From positions 1-64,000 of the forward strand of contig JAJNNY010000091.1 in the NCBI GenBank assembly GCA_022453515.1: a DNA stretch of 64,000 nt, read 5' to 3'. Shown piece after piece: positions 34,892 through 45,282 of this stretch (positions are counted from its first letter, which is position 1; the number at the start of each line of letters is the position of its first letter). The notes beneath the pieces are model-generated. The model had not been told where the DNA came from. It searched no databases and saw only the letters and a program-made list of their open reading frames with translations. Both the position numbers and the translations under genes were made by a program. This stretch comes from Astrocystis sublimbata (taxonomy: Eukaryota; Ascomycota; Sordariomycetes; Xylariales; Xylariaceae).

Positions 34892-36957
34892 ATGAAGTTT
34901 GAATCTGGCCCTCGTTCTCTGAGCAGCCTCCGCTCATCGTCAACAGAATGCACGGCTAAGTCGGCCACTGGAAGTTGCGCCAGTCATTCGACAGGCGTGG
35001 CTACGTTGATCGATGTTCTCACTGTCACTAGTACAGAACTCCAGCAATTTCTTTCTAAAGGATATATCCAGTCTGTTGACCTCGTGGAAATCTATCTTGA
35101 CCAGATAGAGCGAGAAAACCACAGTGGACTGGAACTGAATGCCATGATCTCAACTACTCCCAAGCATATTCTGCACGAGATAGCCAAAGAGCTTGATGCC
35201 GAGAGACGGCGGGGGATCGTTCGTGGTCCTCTGCATGGGATTCCTATTTCTGTTAAGGTATAGACATGCGTCACTTGGGCTGGCACACCTGTATACTGAT
35301 TGCCGACGCAGGACAATATCATGACAGGCCTAAAGTTCGGTCTACCAACCACTGTGGGGACATTTGCTCTAAAGAATGCTATTGCCACTGAGAACGCGCC
35401 TGTCGTCGATCTTGTGAGTTCGGCTCGCAAGAATCTTGTGGCCCGAACGCTGACTTTGCTAGTTGATTAATGCGGGAGCCATCATTATTGGAAAGACAAA
35501 TCTTTCGGTAAGCAGGAAAACTGCCAGACATACATAGACACCTGGGATTTTGAACTGAAGAGCTCCCAGGAAATGGCCGGGTTCAAGGGCTTTGGTGTGA
35601 CCACCGGATGGTCAGTTCTGGGTGGACAGACACAAAGCCCATACATAGATGGGGGCTTCAAAGATCGCACGAAAATCCTCGACCATAGCGTAAGTAAAGC
35701 AGTGCACACATAGACATTCGTATGTGTACCTGAACTGAGCGTATCCAAGGCACCGGGCGGCTCGTCATCAGGGAGCGCTGTCGGTGTGGCGGCTGGATTC
35801 TCCCCTCTGGCTTTGGCCACCGAGACGGACGGGTCGATTGTACAGCCCTCAAATAGAGCAGCACTCTATGGTATGAAGGCGACTGTTGGCCTTATATCAG
35901 CCGAGGGAACAGCTCCTTGGAGTCCAGTTACTGATAGTATCGGAGGCATGGCTAAGTCGCCCGAGGATCTTGCTAATCTGTTCAGTGTGCTCTTGAATAC
36001 AGACCTCACCCATTGCTTGAGTGCAACGTGGTCAGACCAACGAGTGGGAGTCGTTGATCCTGGTTTGTGGTCATTCTCGCCCGTAATTTGCGATCCGGAC
36101 ACTATGCTCATCCAGCAACAACGCGAGGAGTTAGAGGCCGTCGTGGACAAGATCCAAACAGACGGGGCAAAGATAAAGCGGCCAGTTCCTTTACCATCGA
36201 TGGACAATCTGGTTCTTGATGGTGATGATGCTCTGGAGCAGATTTGGAGTACGCTAAGTTTGGCGCATCATTACGGTCCGACCCTCTTGCTGACGTTGTT
36301 AGATCATGACTTCAATGTTGCCTGGGAGGAGTACCTACGAGGCTATAAAGACATCAACATCAGTTCAATACATGATATAGTTGATTTCAACAAGAAGAAT
36401 TCTGAGAAGGCGCTGCCAAAATGTACGTCATCAATATGTACCATCTCGAAGCCAGCTAATGTGCAGCAGGCTATCCTGGTCAGCAGTTGCTGGAAGAGTG
36501 TATTGATGCGACGAAGATTATCTCCCAGACAAAGTATGATAAGGCCATCGAGCTCATTCGGAAAGTCGCAAGGGTCGAAGGCATTGATAAAATAATGAAT
36601 GAGTATAATCTTGATGTTATCATTGGCCCCATGGATGGTCGAATTCCCACCATCGCCGCCGCTGCGGGGTATCCTGTTGGCACAATGCCCTTGGGCTATT
36701 CCGAGACTAATGGACGTCCATTTGGAGTGTGCATCATTGCCCGCGCAGGGCAGGAGGATAAGATATTACGCGCAATGAGTGCATGGGAACTGTCGGTTGG
36801 GAAGAGAAAGCCTCCCCCCTTAGTGCCGAGGCACGAGCTTGCTTTGCCACTCAAGACGGAGACCTCCCTTGTACCAAACGACAAGGCGAAGGACTATAGG
36901 CTTTATGGACCACAGGCCTTTATCAATGGGGCTAGTCTCAAAGTTCTAAGTTTGTAA
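34892..36957 (+). CDS. Amidase-signature family hydrolase
   Basis: Six exons: 34892-35257, 35312-35413, 35463-35507, 35570-35689, 35750-36422 and 36470-36957. All junctions keep the frame, for about 598 residues. The Ser-cisSer-Lys triad is in place: Lys in PISVKDN (the Lys ends exon one), cis-Ser in GGSSSGSAVG, and the nucleophile Ser in ATETDGSIVQPSNR. The C-terminal EYNLDVIIGPMDG and GYPVGTMPLGY blocks are also typical. It hydrolyses an amide or ester; the substrate cannot be read from sequence. Start is uncertain: ATG 34892 has a good ACCATG context, while ATG 34637 would add an 85-residue N-terminal extension with a hydrophobic segment. Divergent from the CmcJ-like gene, so the two may have formed a small metabolic pair. 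Confidence 0.9.
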
Positions 36958-37304
36958 GTCTTTGCTGTTGCGATGTGCTATTCAGACGTCAGCTCACAGC
37001 TTTGGAAACAGTTTCGAAGTGATTAAGAGATTTGTCAGCATCATACTTAAACAGTTGTGAGGCGACATAGCGTCGGAAACTCCCCAACTCGCTTTCGTTT
37101 GGGATATGATCATCAATATTGAATGATTCCATCATCGTTTCATTCGTGACACTGATTGATGATAGGAAGGCCCAACAGAGGCAGAATGTAAAGTGTGGCG
37201 GCTTAATCGACCCTTGTTACTTGTCAATGGAAATCTCAAGTTCTTATACTCTTTTTTGTAATAAAGTTGCTGCATTGATGTGAACTGTTAGAGAGATAAT
37301 GTTT
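36958..37304. other. Convergent intergenic region
   Basis: 3' flanks only; nothing else seen. Confidence 0.4.
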
Positions 37305-38780
37305 TCATCCGATGCACAAGAGTTGCAGCCCAGTCAAAGTAGTTTGAACGATATTGAGAACAATAGACGCAACTCCAAAGACGAAGACAGCCCAAAAAGT
37401 CCAATATCGATTGAGATCCCTGACATCATACCATAGGGTCCTTAAGTCACCTGGATTCTGCGCGACGACAAAATCCTGAATCTCCAACAACCTTGGGGCA
37501 AGGTAGGGGAAGTCGTATTGCGGCGAATAGGTCGACTTCTCGGGAAACGCATCAATCTGGTCAAACAACGCGCACTGGTGAGACGGCGAGCCGCATATTT
37601 GGTCGAGTAGAGGATCTTCGGATCTTTTCGTCTGCAGGAACGACTTATTATACAAGCCCCGAGACCGTGCGTTCTGGCCGAATATGAGCCTCAAGGAGCA
37701 AAGGACCTCTACGAAGAAGTCCTGTGAGTATGGCCCCATCTGCTGCAAGTCGGTATGCGCTTGGGTATTGACGGACTCAAAATCGCCTCCGGCAGATTGA
37801 AATAAACTGGGTTGAGCAACTAGCTGTTAGTTATGCATTACCACTGAGCAGGTGCAGGGATAGACAGGGTATACTTGCTAGTTAAATATAGTCGTTTTAG
37901 ATGCCCTTGGAATGGATAACATGGCACAGAACGATGGAAATCGAAATAGCTTCAAGGTCGATGTGCGCCGATCGAACTCGAGGTGAAGACTGAGAGCGTC
38001 GACCCACACGACACGTATCCTGGCCACCTTCGACAGTATGAAAAAGTTGACATTACTGGCGCTAACCACAGTGTGGTCCGGCGTTACAAGCCGGCTTGGG
38101 AGAGGTTGGAATTTTAGCTGGCCGAAGTGGCTCAGCAGATGCTCGAAGCGCAATCCTGCCAGGTCACGACTGACCAGACATGAGAGTTGACTCCAACAGT
38201 ATGACCGGAGAGTCTTCTGCTCATCGTTCGGGTCTCTTAGTCGCAGGCATAGATGACCAGGCGGCGGATGCTGCGCAGTGGTGTAGAGCATGAGGATCCA
38301 TGACATGAGAACGAAGAGCGCCTGACAAGCTCGACTCCCTTCGGATGCTACGGCGTTCTCGTCTTCGGCTGGCAGAACCAACAGATGGCTGACGGGCTCA
38401 TCGGGCTCGCGGTCGCCCTCACGACTCTTTCGAAGTGCATCGAGGATCTCAGCCATGGAAGAGTTTCCACGTCGGAAGCTTGACGCGATTATGAGCATGA
38501 GCCACATGATGTCGAACGTATTCGGTGACGGTCGGGAGGGGAAGATAGTCCTCGTTGGGTCGCCGCTGGGCGGGAGCAACAGCTGCAGCACATTGCAAAA
38601 CTCCCCATCGGCGGCGTCCCAGGCGAGAAACGTCGACTTTAGATGACTGATGTACCAGTTCGCGTACTGCTGTCAAGTGTTCCAACCCTCGATTCCGAAG
38701 TCATCTTTGCCAATGACACAGTTGATCGTCCTCAGAAATTCAAACTCGATACTAGTGCGGTTTGTCGTGTAGTCCGGCAT
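37305..38780 (-). pseudogene. Hypothetical fungal membrane-anchored protein with an in-frame TGA
   Basis: The frame opens at 38780 (MPDYTTNRTSIEFEFL), continues to EGWNT, meets TGA at 38675-38673, then resumes in the same frame with QQYANWYISHLKSTFLAWD and the long block FPSRPSPNTFDIMWLMLIIASSF. After an intron at about 37880-37790 a last exon reads FFVEVLCSLRLIFGQ and ends in one membrane helix (YWTFWAVFVFGVASIVLNIVQ) next to the C terminus. This layout matches a widespread but uncharacterised ascomycete family with a tail anchor, recognised only by general pattern. A CGA-to-TGA change would explain the stop. If translation starts at the internal ATG (38591), a shorter protein is still possible. 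Confidence 0.6.
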
Positions 38781-40358
38781 CTCTGTGGGAGTGATCGCGC
38801 CCGAGCTTCTTGCTCAATGCAGGCAAGTATATGTCAGTGGAATGGCACCTCAATAGAACTCCACAACTTCTCCATCAATAAATAGGTGGCGGCTCGGCAT
38901 TCTTCAAGAGTCAAAAAAGCGATCGGTGTCAAAAATACAGCCCTCGCCTTTCGAGCTGAAATAGCTCACATGTGATATGTCAGGCTGCAGATGCAATGAC
39001 CTGCCGAGCCTACTAGGTATGTAGCAGGTCGCGACCAGACGCAGAAAGAACAGAGCCTCGATCATCTATGCGTGAACCATAGATGAGGCTCTGATCGGCG
39101 ATCGCTCTGAGAGCCTGGCTACCAGCCATGCTGTCCTGCAGAACAGAAGTGCAGAATGAAATGCAAGACGCAGACACACTTGGCGAAATTAATGATGCTG
39201 TCGCTTTTAGGGGCAGTGTAGTGGGGAGCGGGGAGCGGGGAGCAAAAACACATCACCCCTGCTGCCTTCGACACGCGTTGGGCGACGATCGCACGCCACC
39301 CTGGCATCCTGGCCCACCTGGCACCTCGGCACTCTGGCGAGAACTGGCCCTAGCTCTTTCTAGTACACAACACAAGCAGACAACAAGAAGGTGGGTTGGT
39401 GAGGGGCATGTCCACATCGTGAACCTGCATCGCACATGTTCCACGATAAACTTGGGTCGTATTAGGGGTCAAAAGTCCCTGACTTTTGAGGAAATTGTCA
39501 TCAGATTCAATCGCAGATTCCGAGTCTCTTTTTGCCTAATGCAATCTACATCGTTTGGTCTTGTATTTACAGTGTATTCAGAACTGCGAAACCGGCGAGT
39601 GTTGGGGTGGCCCATATACTGTTATCATGTGGCACTAGTGCTTACAGGATTCGCTTCAGGTGCAATGCCTCACTGAAACTTGCTGTACTCCGTTTTTTCT
39701 CTAAAAACATACAATACACTAGACGAAAAGCAAGTTAAAGCCTAAATCGGATATTTCGGCTGTCAAAAATGAGCCAGAAAATACATGGAAACACAAAACC
39801 TTGGGCGTGAGCCATCAGCGAGGCAGCCAAATCGATTCCACACACACAACCTACATGGGGTGTACTAGATTCAAATTGGCGGTCTAGCAAGGTATCAGGC
39901 TACGGTACCATTGAGGTACAGTCAAGATCAAATGAAGGCGCTGAATTTCAAGCCTATAATGTCACGTATAGAGGGGCAATATAATGTTGCATAAGCTAGG
40001 GGCTGGATTGATTTTAAACACGAGCAGAGTTACCAGAACGATGCCTAGGTAAGTAGTAAGACTTACTTTAACAAACCTCACTGCCCTTTTAGAAACGCAT
40101 ACTTAACCACACACCTAGTGTCTAGATACCAAAAGTAAAAATAAAGAAGATAACACGAAAAGCAGATGACGAAGATGGGTTCAGAACGATGATCATACGT
40201 CTTCTCTAGCGTTCAATCCAGCCGTTATTTAAGAGTGTACATTTGGTAATAGCCCTTCAAGCTTGACAGTCTTTCTCCCAATATGTTTAATAGCCTGGTG
40301 TCCTTCTTTCTTTGGAGAGTGTGTTGTAAAGCTTTCCAATACAACCATTTAGTAATCG
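38781..40358. other. Intergenic region
   Basis: No gene supported. The frame at 39128-39676 lacks recognisable features. Contains a small GGGGAGC tandem repeat at 39223-39243. Confidence 0.4.
39223..39243. repeat. GGGGAGC tandem repeat, three units
   Basis: Three head-to-tail copies of a 7-base unit; no known role. Confidence 0.7.
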
Positions 40359-40613
40359 TCAGTGTCGCCTGCCTCCCCTGCCCCTTCCATTCCCCCTTCT
40401 TTCCTGCTGCTCTTGCCGAACTTGTTCACGAAATTGATGGCATCCATCGCAACGACGAGGTTGTAATTCCCGAGACAATCGTGTGACCCCAAGGGGACAA
40501 TTAAACGGCGGGTCGATAGTGCCTGACGGGCAGTATTCGTAAACCGTATACGGCGAGTAAAACAATTGTCTACAGGTGGAACAGTAATGTGCATTGAACC
40601 AGAGAATACACAT
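40359..40613 (-). CDS. Small Cys-rich hypothetical protein
   Basis: Frame of 84 residues beginning MCILWFNAHYC. It has regularly spaced Cys (positions 2, 11, 14, 28, 39, 55, 58) including CxxC pairs near both ends (CSTC and CDGC). It ends in a basic RRGNGRGRGGRRH tail. Cys-rich small proteins starting MCI with a CxxC further on are common in ascomycetes, usually uncharacterised. The tail frame may be replaced by splicing, since the overlapping frame is acidic. No signal peptide. Confidence 0.4.
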   Translation of the reverse strand: MCILWFNAHYCSTCRQLFYSPYTVYEYCPSGTIDPPFNCPLGVTRLSRELQPRRCDGCHQFREQVRQEQQERRGNGRGRGGRRH

Positions 40614-41819
40614 GACCGGTTGTGATAGGCAGTTTGGAATAGAAAGTGTTTTAAAGACGGAAAAGATCGAATGGAGGCTGAAAGATGGCGACTGCGGTTA
40701 GAAAGTTGGATCAGTTAACCTGAATATTTGTTGCAGCAGGGACTAGTTTAAAAGCATAATTGAAAAGGTCTACCAAGAAGATGGAAAGTTGCTCGCACAT
40801 TTGAATATTGGCCTTCCAAGATTTATATGAGGATTCGACCTTCTTGTTGTTGCTGGGGTTGAGGAATATGGATCGGAGCAGAAGCTGTAATCAGGGGTTC
40901 ATATAGAATGAATGCTGCAGAGTTGTATTGAAGATTAAGGTATGCGGCAATACCAACATTAGACGGAGTAAAGCGCTATGTCTTGTGCATTTATAGATTC
41001 TCGGATGGCAAAAAATGCCGAATAGGGATACAATACTAACTCACCAAATGCCACCCTTGTTTCTCGTTGTATTTTGGTCGTACATAGTATCGGCGCAGAT
41101 GACTTATTCAGAATAGTATGAAGTCAAAATCTGAAAGAATTAAGGCTGAATATTGTGAGTGCGCAAATGGTTGGTAAGGGTGAATTCTGTGCTACTGTAT
41201 ATCCCTTGCATCGGTAAGCTTGGAAGCTGGTGAGGACAGAAGCATTATTCTATTTGACTGGCGGCAATGATAACATGATCGTATTAGTAATATTAGGACG
41301 ATCTATCGCTATATGTGCTTGAATTGCTTATATTGTCTTGCACATGACCTCAAGATTCAACGTGGTGGCGTTCAAATGATAGGTAAATAAATTACAGAGG
41401 CGATGGATACGATGTTTCAGCTCACCTACATCTATGATACGGTCAACGCCTCATCCGAATTATTTCGCATATTTTGACGATGTATACGCCAGCTGCGTCA
41501 GTTCCCCTCCCTCAAGGGAGATTCTGACATCTTAGCTGCGTGATAAAGAGGGTCACTATGCCACGTGCCGGATCAATGTGTTGAGAAGTAAAGGGGGGGT
41601 GCTTTCTAGGTTACATGAGTACGATAGGGAATACTAGTTTGTTGCCAATAGTGATGTTACAATCAGGTCAGCCTCAAGTATCAGGTCTTGGACGAGCAGC
41701 TGAGGTAGACGATAATCCTTGCCTGTTGAAATGTATCTAGACTCACGATTTTATCCCCCAGCAGGACAGAAATACTATCACTTGACTGAACCTTACTAGC
41801 TTTTATTCCCTATCTACTA
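40614..41819. other. Intergenic region
   Basis: AT-leaning sequence without a supported gene or clear repeat. Confidence 0.4.
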
Positions 41820-42960
41820 ATTTGCGCCTAAAATTGGATGTCGAGGAGGAGATAAGAGAGGTCGATTGGGGTCTCAAGCAATCATCAGGTACAAATACAG
41901 CAGTGAGCAGGACATTTTTTTATTTTATGAATGGGCCCCTCTGTTGTGCTTCTTCTTTCTTGTGTATGAACTCCTGCTTTGCGCTCAGTACTGCCGTTTC
42001 GATAAAATCGTCGAGGGCTTCGGGCCCATCAAACAGCACTGCAATCTCTTCTATACTGTGACCCTTGGTTTCAGGAAATAGAAAGTAAATAATCACCAGG
42101 AACACAACCAAAAGCACACTGAAGAATACTTAGTATATAGTACTTCCACCCGAGGTTCGTCAACCAAATAGGGTTGACGAATGCTAGCAAAGTCAAAGAT
42201 TCGCTACATGTTTCAGGAATTAGTATTTGGTAAAGCGATCGTTTTAAGAGGTGTGAGTGTGACTTGAGCGCGTGTTGCGCTGGGTTGTATGAGGAGAAAC
42301 CTACTATATGCCAAAGAGTTCAACCGTCATGCCCTTAGCGCGATTATTGAAGGGCAAGATCTCAGTAGGGTAGCCGAAAAGAAGCGGCGTGAACGAGATA
42401 TCGTAGTGGAAGAAGAACGTGAAGAGCGTTACAACTACGACGACGCCCGCAGACGTGGAGGCTGACTGACTCACAACAGCAGAGCACGCTGTTAAGATTA
42501 TCTATGTAAAATATAAGCATGCCGATCCCAGACCAGATGAACAATGTTTGTCGTCCAAGACGGTCAACAAGAAACGCTGCCCCTAGAGCTGCTGGAAAGT
42601 TGAAGACCTGCAGAAGACCGTTGATGAGCGTCTGTGTGTAAGTTGACGTAATGCCAATCGTCTCGAGGACAAGAGTCAGGTAGTATAAGACAACTGCGAC
42701 GCCGTTCCACTGTGCCATGAAGCCAACTAGAAATGCAATGAGGGTCCGCTTCCTGTTACCACTTGTTGATATGATGGCTTTCTACCCGGTGCTGCTCGCT
42801 ATTTTCTCTTGTTGGGTCGCTTGCACTATCTGATCTAGTTGATACCGCACTAAGGGCGATTCATTTGAGCTTCGTTCGAGGTTCATTGTTACGGACAGTA
42901 AGTCAATTCCACGATGCGACAGATTTTCAAACATGGAAACAGCCAATGCTGACGGCGACA
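41820..42960 (-). pseudogene. Truncated MFS sugar transporter (C-terminal half only)
   Basis: On the minus strand the sequence encodes the C-terminal half of a lactose-permease/hexose-type transporter. It reads LVRYQLDQIVQATQQEK (central loop), then TAG at 42784-42782, then NRKRTLIAFLVGFMAQWNGVAVVLYY. Continuing exons carry DRLGRQTLFIWSGIG, YPTEILPFNNRAKGMTVELFG, FVNPIWLTNLGWKYYI and the ending YFLFPETKGHSIEEIAVLFDG. The first six helices are missing: upstream minus-strand sequence to about 44 kb shows no transporter frame. The TAG could derive from TGG. The better-preserved C-terminal half still has plausible introns, so truncation appears recent. The intact transporter at 53.2-55.1 kb is a different subfamily. 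Confidence 0.75.
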
Positions 42961-44060
42961 GTGAGTAATGTCCACCCCGACGAATGGAGAAAGAAATGGT
43001 TTGCCATGATACTTACAAGTAGACTGTGCCAACCTTCCGAACACAAGGGGGCCTAATTATGTCTTCCTAGCTAGCGAGGCCTCTAGCTAAATGACTGGTA
43101 CGTGGTTCTAATTAAAGAGACCTACTTGAATTCTCATTTGGACTATAGGACCCCAAATGGTTTTGGATGGAGGATCATTACACTCTACCATGAGAACCGG
43201 CGACGATGTGGCGCACTCTTCAGAACTAGCAAGCTAAGGTTGGGTTGTATCAATGACAGTTGAAACCATCTTCGCAAACCCCTTGTCCTCTAATTTCAGT
43301 TGCCATTATGTGATCAACAACCATCTGATTATAAATTCAAGCTTCATCCTCTGGGGATTACATATACCAGCCTTGGTATAAGTGTAGAAGTACTGTTGGG
43401 TAGTTTACTGAATTGAACAACAAGGGCCACGGAACTCTGCGGAATTGAAAAGCCATGCAGGGACCTTGAATCTCCTCTATTACTCTCTCTAGCTTATGTC
43501 TGTCATTATAACCCCCTGTAGCCACCCCTGGCGCGGCCTGTTGGACAAAGTTTAGTGCGTGTAGATCCCAGGCCCAGCACTAATCACACCTGGACTGGTT
43601 CCAAGTTAGCGCAAAGTAACAGCACCGTAATGGCAAAGCATGTTGCAAGCTAGTTCCGGGTGTATGGTTCTCATAAGTCCCCCTTGAAGCCTGGCACATG
43701 CTTAACCCGAACCAAAAACACGGCGCAATTTTGTTGTGTAAGCGGTCGCTATACCTAGGTATTCTCCGATATTACTTGAGACTATTGTATGTAGTGATAA
43801 TAAGGCACTGTAGATTGGATAAATAGTGGACAGTCTATCGAAATCAAACTAACCATATTCAGACAGTCCAAACTGAAAATCTTACTGTTCCAAATGTTAC
43901 GTCAGCCCCTCACAAAAACCGAAGCCCGTTGTCGGGTGTGGCTGACTGTTGTATGAAACATCCGAGTGAAAGTCATTATTCGCAAACACAAGGATCAAAA
44001 CCACATTATCAAATCTGAAAACGTGCAACGAGAGACTCAGAGCCTCGAGAAAATCTCACA
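42961..44060. other. Intergenic region
   Basis: No supported gene; the missing N-terminal half of the transporter is not found here. Confidence 0.4.
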
Positions 44061-44708
44061 ATGCTTCCCAAAATTCTCTGCTTGCACGGCAGCGGCACAA
44101 GCGCCGACATCTTCCGCATCCAAGCCATTAGGCTCGGTCGCCTTCTGATGCCTCAATTCGAGCTTGTGTATATCAACGGCTTCCACGAATCAGGCCCTGG
44201 ACCGGGTGTTCTACCGTTCTTCGAGGGCATGGAACCCTACAAACGATGGCTGGCAGACAAGAACGGCGAGCCGGAGGAGCAGCCGTGGCCGGAGCTCGGA
44301 CGTCTTGTCGAGATATTCGATAGCAAGGGGCCCTTCGTCGGCGTCATCGGGTTTTCTCAAGGCGCAAAGGCAGCGACGCATCTGGTCCGTTGGCTCGAGC
44401 AGCGCGGGCAGCAGCTTGACTTTGCGGCATTATTTGGTGGCACAGTGCCCTCCAGGCAAGCGATGGGCACCGATGAGTGGCCGGAGCTGATTAAGCCTAC
44501 TATCGTCACCAAGAGCATACATGTCATTGGCGACGATGATCCGTGGCGCGCCGAGAACGAGGCTCTCATGGAACACTACGATAAGTCTACCCGATCGCTC
44601 ATGCGACACAATGGTGGCCATCATATGCCTGTTGAGCCCGAACTCAATGATAAACTGGCCAAGTTCATCATCGCGTGCCACGCGGATAGCAATGATGGAT
44701 ATGCTTGA
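44061..44708 (+). CDS. FSH-type serine hydrolase (FSH1/LovG-like alpha/beta hydrolase)
   Basis: Single-exon gene of 215 residues, close to the normal family length. Catalytic Ser99 is in GFSQGAKAA, the acid is in VIGDDDPW, and the His is in NGGHHMPVEPE. The N-terminal LCLHGSGTSADIFRIQ motif forms the oxyanion region typical of FSH proteins. Members include yeast Fsh1 and thioesterase-like partners of polyketide synthases such as LovG and citrinin CitA. No synthase is present in this window, so the partner is unknown. The Zn2Cys6 regulator lies about 570 bases downstream in the same orientation. Confidence 0.92.
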   Translation: MLPKILCLHGSGTSADIFRIQAIRLGRLLMPQFELVYINGFHESGPGPGVLPFFEGMEPYKRWLADKNGEPEEQPWPELGRLVEIFDSKGPFVGVIGFSQGAKAATHLVRWLEQRGQQLDFAALFGGTVPSRQAMGTDEWPELIKPTIVTKSIHVIGDDDPWRAENEALMEHYDKSTRSLMRHNGGHHMPVEPELNDKLAKFIIACHADSNDGYA

Positions 44709-45282
44709 TGTTTTGTTGATGCAGAGAACTTTAGACCAGTGTGTGGGCTTAACGGTTAGATCATCATAGATGGCTAGAGGGTGGGCGGCGTCAAGGCAAC
44801 GTGGGAGAAGAGGGGACGCATCGTAGCTCGTCTTCGAGCCGTTGGGTCGATGTCAGACCAAGATTCATTATGCCAGGCTTCGAGTTTCATTGAGCTATGT
44901 ATGTTCATACTTCATGTTGACATCGGACAAGGTGGCTATGACATCCTCAAGTACGTGGCATGTGTCGGGGACAAAGAAACTCACTATAGCCTGATCATTG
45001 GCGATTCAATTGCATAGGCATTCCCCGCTTTTGGAAACGGCATCTTTTCTTTATTCGAGATAAAGTCTGCTTCACTACTCTGTTACGAGGTCACAGGTCA
45101 TCAGATAGTGATAGCCGTCCGACTTCATCTGAAGCATCAATCTAGAATTGCACTATTTACCCTTCGGGCCCCTTCTAACTATGACCACATATGGTTCGCA
45201 TGTAGCCAAGAGCTGACGATGATCGACCTACTGCCGCCCCAAGTGGCCACCAAGTTGAGTTCAACTGCTGCGACGAATAGCG
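44709..45282. other. Intergenic region between the FSH gene and the regulator
   Basis: The frame 44781-45017 has no recognisable feature and is not called. Probable promoter of the Zn2Cys6 gene. Confidence 0.4.

Noticed and set aside
39128..39676. 182-residue frame in intergenic DNA
   Set aside because: No domain or signal and passes through a simple GGGGAGC repeat.
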